A stretch of 64,000 bases of DNA, from assembly GCA_002021875.1 (NCBI GenBank), contig CP018627.1:4898001-4962000 (forward strand). Reading direction: 5' to 3'. Positions 62,001 through 64,000 of this stretch are shown one piece after another. This DNA comes from Streptomyces hygroscopicus. GTDB taxonomy: Bacteria > Actinomycetota > Actinomycetes > Streptomycetales > Streptomycetaceae. How positions within the stretch are numbered: position 1 is the first letter of the stretch; every line of letters begins with the position of its first letter. The notes beneath the pieces are model-generated. The model did no database searches. It was not told where the DNA came from and worked only from the letters and a program-made list of their open reading frames with translations. A program made the translations under genes and the position numbers.

Positions 62001-62519
62001 GCCGTCGTCCACGATGAGCGCGACGCTCAGCCAGCGCTCCGGGCGGGGGCGCAGCACCACGTCCGGCAGACCGGTTTCGGCGATCCACTCGGCGGTGGCG
62101 GTCTCGTCGACGCGGAAGGACGTACGGGACGGCACGCTCCGCCGCAGCGGCCGCAGCGCGCGGGAGAGCCCGCGCGCCGCGGGGAGCGCCCGGACGCCCC
62201 GGACGCCGACCGCGCGCGCCGGGCGGGCCGCGGCGGGGCGGGCGGCACCGGGGGCGTAGAGCCCGGCGGGGACGAGGGGGCCGGACTCGGGCTCGCCTTC
62301 GGTGGGTGGCCCGGCGGGCTGCCGCTGGTCGCCCTTACCGTCGTCGTCGCCGTCGGCCGCGCCGGAGGCGGGACCGGCGGAACCCGCGGACGGCGTGGGT
62401 TCCCCTTCCTCACTTCGCGCCGGGGCCGTGGTCGCGGCGAACCACAGGACGTCGCGCAGCTCCTCCTCGGAGAGCTCGACGCCCGCGTCCTCCAGCAGGG
62501 CGCACAGCCGCTCGATCAT
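59004..62519 (-). CDS. SAV_2336-type vWA-like protein with C-terminal TPR repeats
   Basis: A 1171-residue protein. The start MIERLCALLEDAGVELSEEELRDVLWFA resembles the SAV_2336 N-terminal region. A linker follows, then a vWA-like domain from about residue 160 (WLSVALIVDDGPSMVLWQQLAAEVRGLL; VMLVLSDGVGPGWRGGAIPRLLRRWARHSPVAVLQPLP), with DDGPS as a MIDAS-like motif. A winged-helix-like region occupies about 400-520. From about residue 600 there are at least ten tetratricopeptide repeats of the kinesin-light-chain kind (LGRLDEAEAEWRAVLEIGERVLGEEH). Its ATG overlaps the stop of the MoxR gene. With the MoxR ATPase and a VMAP-like protein it fits a ternary NTP-dependent conflict system. Confidence 0.75.
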   Translation of the reverse strand: MIERLCALLEDAGVELSEEELRDVLWFAATTAPARSEEGEPTPSAGSAGPASGAADGDDDGKGDQRQPAGPPTEGEPESGPLVPAGLYAPGAARPAAARPARAVGVRGVRALPAARGLSRALRPLRRSVPSRTSFRVDETATAEWIAETGLPDVVLRPRPERWLSVALIVDDGPSMVLWQQLAAEVRGLLERQGAFRSVRTYGLDSAQGLDSAQDAAPVLRARPYAPGAPRRTARQLTDTSGRTVMLVLSDGVGPGWRGGAIPRLLRRWARHSPVAVLQPLPARMWPERGMPTQRLLVDAGGREGSPGRALSVRHPVLPRGLVSYDGKTPVPVLELAEGELGAWAALTGTGGSGAPLPVMLLDGAEKPVAARATAHVPEPTAEERLRRFRGAASPEAQRLAGALATVHPLTLPVMRLIHQAGAGRGERFHPAQLAEVFLGGLLRRREGGAEEYEFHPGVADLLLDAVRTSDALETAAQVTAFLLHRQGSGPEFRARLSGDHGDSRVAEEARPFAAASPELLQRLGLLEEGPDDPAPPPEVPERQPVAPATAVPPRSYTSEQVQPPVMAVVRRIAADDGLPKSVRDYVDKMLAEADERNEETGWWGVRTLPDVAEQLIDAGWPEHVAELREMAREQIEGLRSRDDLESRNLRGHLAITLNKLGEHDEAERELRAVVAISGRVHGAEADYTLFARGYLVDLLSDAGRADAAEEECRALIEAWERRDDDSRSHVQDKRFRRGRLLLDLGRVAEAEEEIRVSLSMARELHGPTHQETVNARAWLTTALRRQNRLDEAEAEMRAAVEDCAASAESEVDPPLMTALFTLGDILDLGQRYEEAESLWHDLVDRTSAALSPTHWRVRRARRNRVDALRGLRRYAEAESEADALVAETFAAVGERHDESLTALRTRALVLDDQGRHDEAQTAYRDLLERQTAVLGAEHPNALTTRHHLAVSMGMAGRHEEALEAYTQVLQDRIRLVGPDAPGTLVERYSRAGALSSLGRVEEAEQEYRLTMEGEARVLGPDDPSALLTVVQLAALLRDQKRYEESEALYRRVAEGRTRSMGAEAKSTLAARHSLGNVLNKMGRFAEAETEIRETLTARQRVLGPEHANTLWTRHNLGTTLKGLGRLDEAEAEWRAVLEIGERVLGEEHNCTVKTREALAGLRGPEDDQMS

Positions 62520-63478
62520 TACGCGTCGACTTCGTTCAGCGAACGGAACAGCTTGTCGAGGACGTCCTGGTCGACCCGCACCCCGGAGGACCGCAGCCGG
62601 ACCGCGTTGAGGAGTTGATCGGTGGCCAGCTCCCGCTCGTTGCGCCGGGCCACGAAGTCGGCGATCAGCTCCTGGGCCCGGGCGCCGATCTCCTCGCCCA
62701 GATGCATGGTGACGATTCTCTGGAGCTGCTGCTCATCGGGCTGCTTGAGGTCGAGCCGGACGCAGCGGCGCAGAAACGCCGGGGGGAACTCGCGCTCGCC
62801 GTTGCTGGTGATGACGACGACGGGGAAGACGCGGCAACTGACCCAGCCACCGGTGATCTCGACCTTGTCCCGGGAGCCTGCGAACTGCACGTGGATCCCC
62901 GTGCCCTCCCCCAGCCGGGCCAGTTCCGGAATCTCGAACTCGCCCTCCTCGAAGACCGTAAGGAGGTCGTTGGGCAGGTCCACATCGCCCTTGTCTAGCT
63001 CGTCCACGAGCAGAACCCGTGGCTTGGCCACCGGGAGGAGCGCGGTGCCGAGCGCGCCGAGCCGCAGATAGTCGCCGATGTCCGGTTCGGCTTCGGCGGT
63101 CTCGTCGGCGCGCCGCTTGAGGGAGGCTTCGCGCAGCCGCCCCACCGCGTCGTACGAGTAGAGGCCCTCGGTGAGCGTCGAGCGGCTGTTGACCGGCCAG
63201 TGCAGCACCTCGCCCAGCTTGAGCTCGCGGGCGATGGCGTGGGCCAAAGTCGACTTGCCGGTGCCGGGGCGGCCGGTGACCAGCAGCGGGCGGTGCAGAT
63301 GCAGCGCCATGTTGACGACGTCGCGGTCCTCGTCGGAGATCAGATACGGCAGCGGACGCTCCTGATCCCGGCGCCGCGCGTCGTCGCCGAAGCGCCGCCA
63401 CGGCGGGGCGGTGGGCCAGGTCTCCACGTCGTGGGGCTCGGTGTCGCCGCCCTGGAAGAGCCTCCAGTCCTGTGCCAT
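62519..63478 (-). CDS. MoxR-family AAA+ ATPase
   Basis: A 319-residue AAA+ ATPase. Walker A GRPGTGKSTLAHAIA is near residue 69, Walker B VLLVDELDKGDVDLPNDLLTVFEEGEFEIPEL is near 150-180, sensor 1 VVVITSNGEREFPPAFLRRC contains the arginine finger, and RIVTMHLGEEIGARAQELIADF begins the lid. Such MoxR proteins act as chaperone-like ATPases on vWA partners, and the gene overlaps the vWA-like gene by one base (TAATG). The upstream gene ends 15 bases before its start, so all three are one operon. Confidence 0.86.
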   Translation of the reverse strand: MAQDWRLFQGGDTEPHDVETWPTAPPWRRFGDDARRRDQERPLPYLISDEDRDVVNMALHLHRPLLVTGRPGTGKSTLAHAIARELKLGEVLHWPVNSRSTLTEGLYSYDAVGRLREASLKRRADETAEAEPDIGDYLRLGALGTALLPVAKPRVLLVDELDKGDVDLPNDLLTVFEEGEFEIPELARLGEGTGIHVQFAGSRDKVEITGGWVSCRVFPVVVITSNGEREFPPAFLRRCVRLDLKQPDEQQLQRIVTMHLGEEIGARAQELIADFVARRNERELATDQLLNAVRLRSSGVRVDQDVLDKLFRSLNEVDA

Positions 63479-63493
63479 CTTCTTCGTCTCTCC

Positions 63494-64000
63494 TCAGGGT
63501 GCGGACAGGTCGAGTTGGTCGGGGAGCGGGCGGTGCGGATCGTCCCACAGGAGCGCCATATGGCGGCCGTGGTGGCTTTCGTCGGCCTCGCTCGCCGACC
63601 GGAGCTTGCGCAGATGCTGGGGCAGGGACCGCAGCCGTTCGGTGCCGAGCAGGGCCGTCAACTCGGCCCGCGCGGCGGCGGCTTCCGCCTCGCCATGCCA
63701 TATGAGGACGGGCACTCCGTCGAACAGGCAGGCGTTGAAGACGTCCGACCGGGCCCGCAAGGGGGTGGTCAGCACCACGCCCGGAGCGTCCTCCTGCCCC
63801 TGGAGGACGCCGTGGACCTGCTTGAAGGTGTCCAGGTGAGCGGGCAGCCACTCCAGATCCTCGGTCCCCGCCGAGTCGACCCTCTCCCACCGCTGCTTCC
63901 AGACGTGCCGCTGGTTGTCCCGGAGGTCGGTGCAGCGCACCACGACCGGGTAGTCCGTGCCGAGCGAGCGCTCCAGGGGCCCATCGGCGTCGAGCTGCCA
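63494..64000 (-). CDS. C-terminal part of a VMAP-like protein (cut by window end)
   Basis: The frame runs in from the right edge for 168 codons to its stop at 63494. Residues GTDYPVVVRCTDLRDNQRHVWKQRWERVD, VVLTTPLRARSDVFNACLFDGVPVLIWHGE and the end HMALLWDDPHRPLPDQLDL match the pattern of the VMAP C-terminal domain (vWA-MoxR associated protein). In such systems the N-terminal part carries an effector such as a trypsin-like, caspase-like or other death domain, which lies outside the window. It precedes the MoxR gene by 15 bases and is probably cotranscribed. Confidence 0.65.
   Translation of the reverse strand, partial: WQLDADGPLERSLGTDYPVVVRCTDLRDNQRHVWKQRWERVDSAGTEDLEWLPAHLDTFKQVHGVLQGQEDAPGVVLTTPLRARSDVFNACLFDGVPVLIWHGEAEAAAARAELTALLGTERLRSLPQHLRKLRSASEADESHHGRHMALLWDDPHRPLPDQLDLSAP

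Overview
The window is Streptomyces-type actinobacterial chromosome. GC content is very high, with strong third-position GC, and several loci are typical of the genus: a conservon with P450 genes, a bxl-type xylobiose operon, a pcaV-pcaIJFHGBL locus, XRE/DUF5753 regulators, and ABC sugar importers that lack their own ATPase.

Layout. 1-5818: the tail of a histidine kinase, then a six-gene conservon (cvnA-D plus two cytochrome P450s). 5900-10325: assimilatory nitrite reductase genes, an extra FAD oxidoreductase plus nirB and nirD, behind a GlnR-like box. 10458-13674: an ECF sigma factor, a CU044_5270-type membrane protein and a secreted beta-propeller-like protein, with matching promoter-like motifs before the sigma and propeller genes. 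14103-21345: LacI regulator, lipoprotein, two permeases and a GH3 enzyme (bxlREFGA type). 21296-25125: a mobile-element zone with an IS110-family recombinase gene, a complete IS4-family element with terminal repeats and a 10-bp target duplication, and a TetR gene without its DNA-binding half. 25365-30131: an SDR, small hypothetical genes, a DUF6879 plus XRE/DUF5753 pair and a HemK-like methyltransferase. 30390-37949: the complete protocatechuate branch of the beta-ketoadipate pathway. 38133-41259: a second sugar ABC importer, followed by a scar region (41313-43814) holding a gene fragment, a TetR/crotonase pair and a decayed IS5-type transposase. 44001-47722: a FadR-type regulator, a class V aminotransferase and an amino-acid permease. 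47719-50371: a membrane protein divergent from a NarL-type two-component system, with a 27-bp tandem repeat array between them. 50414-51517: an ArsR-type regulator. 51832-55562: a cassette flanked by two identical hairpins, holding an XRE/TPR-like regulator, two small Cys-containing proteins, a 34-residue proline-rich peptide and an isoaspartate-methyltransferase-like enzyme. 55639-58365: ppdK. 59004-64000: a vWA/TPR protein, a MoxR ATPase and the C-terminal part of a third protein, resembling a VMAP-type ternary conflict system cut by the window edge.

Functional logic. The catabolic units (bxl, pca, sugar ABC) each sit beside or behind a one-component regulator, and short inverted repeats can be seen at most of these promoters. 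The most unusual candidates are the peptide/methyltransferase cassette at 52-55.5 kb, the vWA-MoxR system at the right end, the 27-bp repeat array at 48.4 kb, and a repetitive intergenic element captured in frame inside the nitrite-reductase-like oxidoreductase. All family assignments come from reading the sequence; no database search was run.
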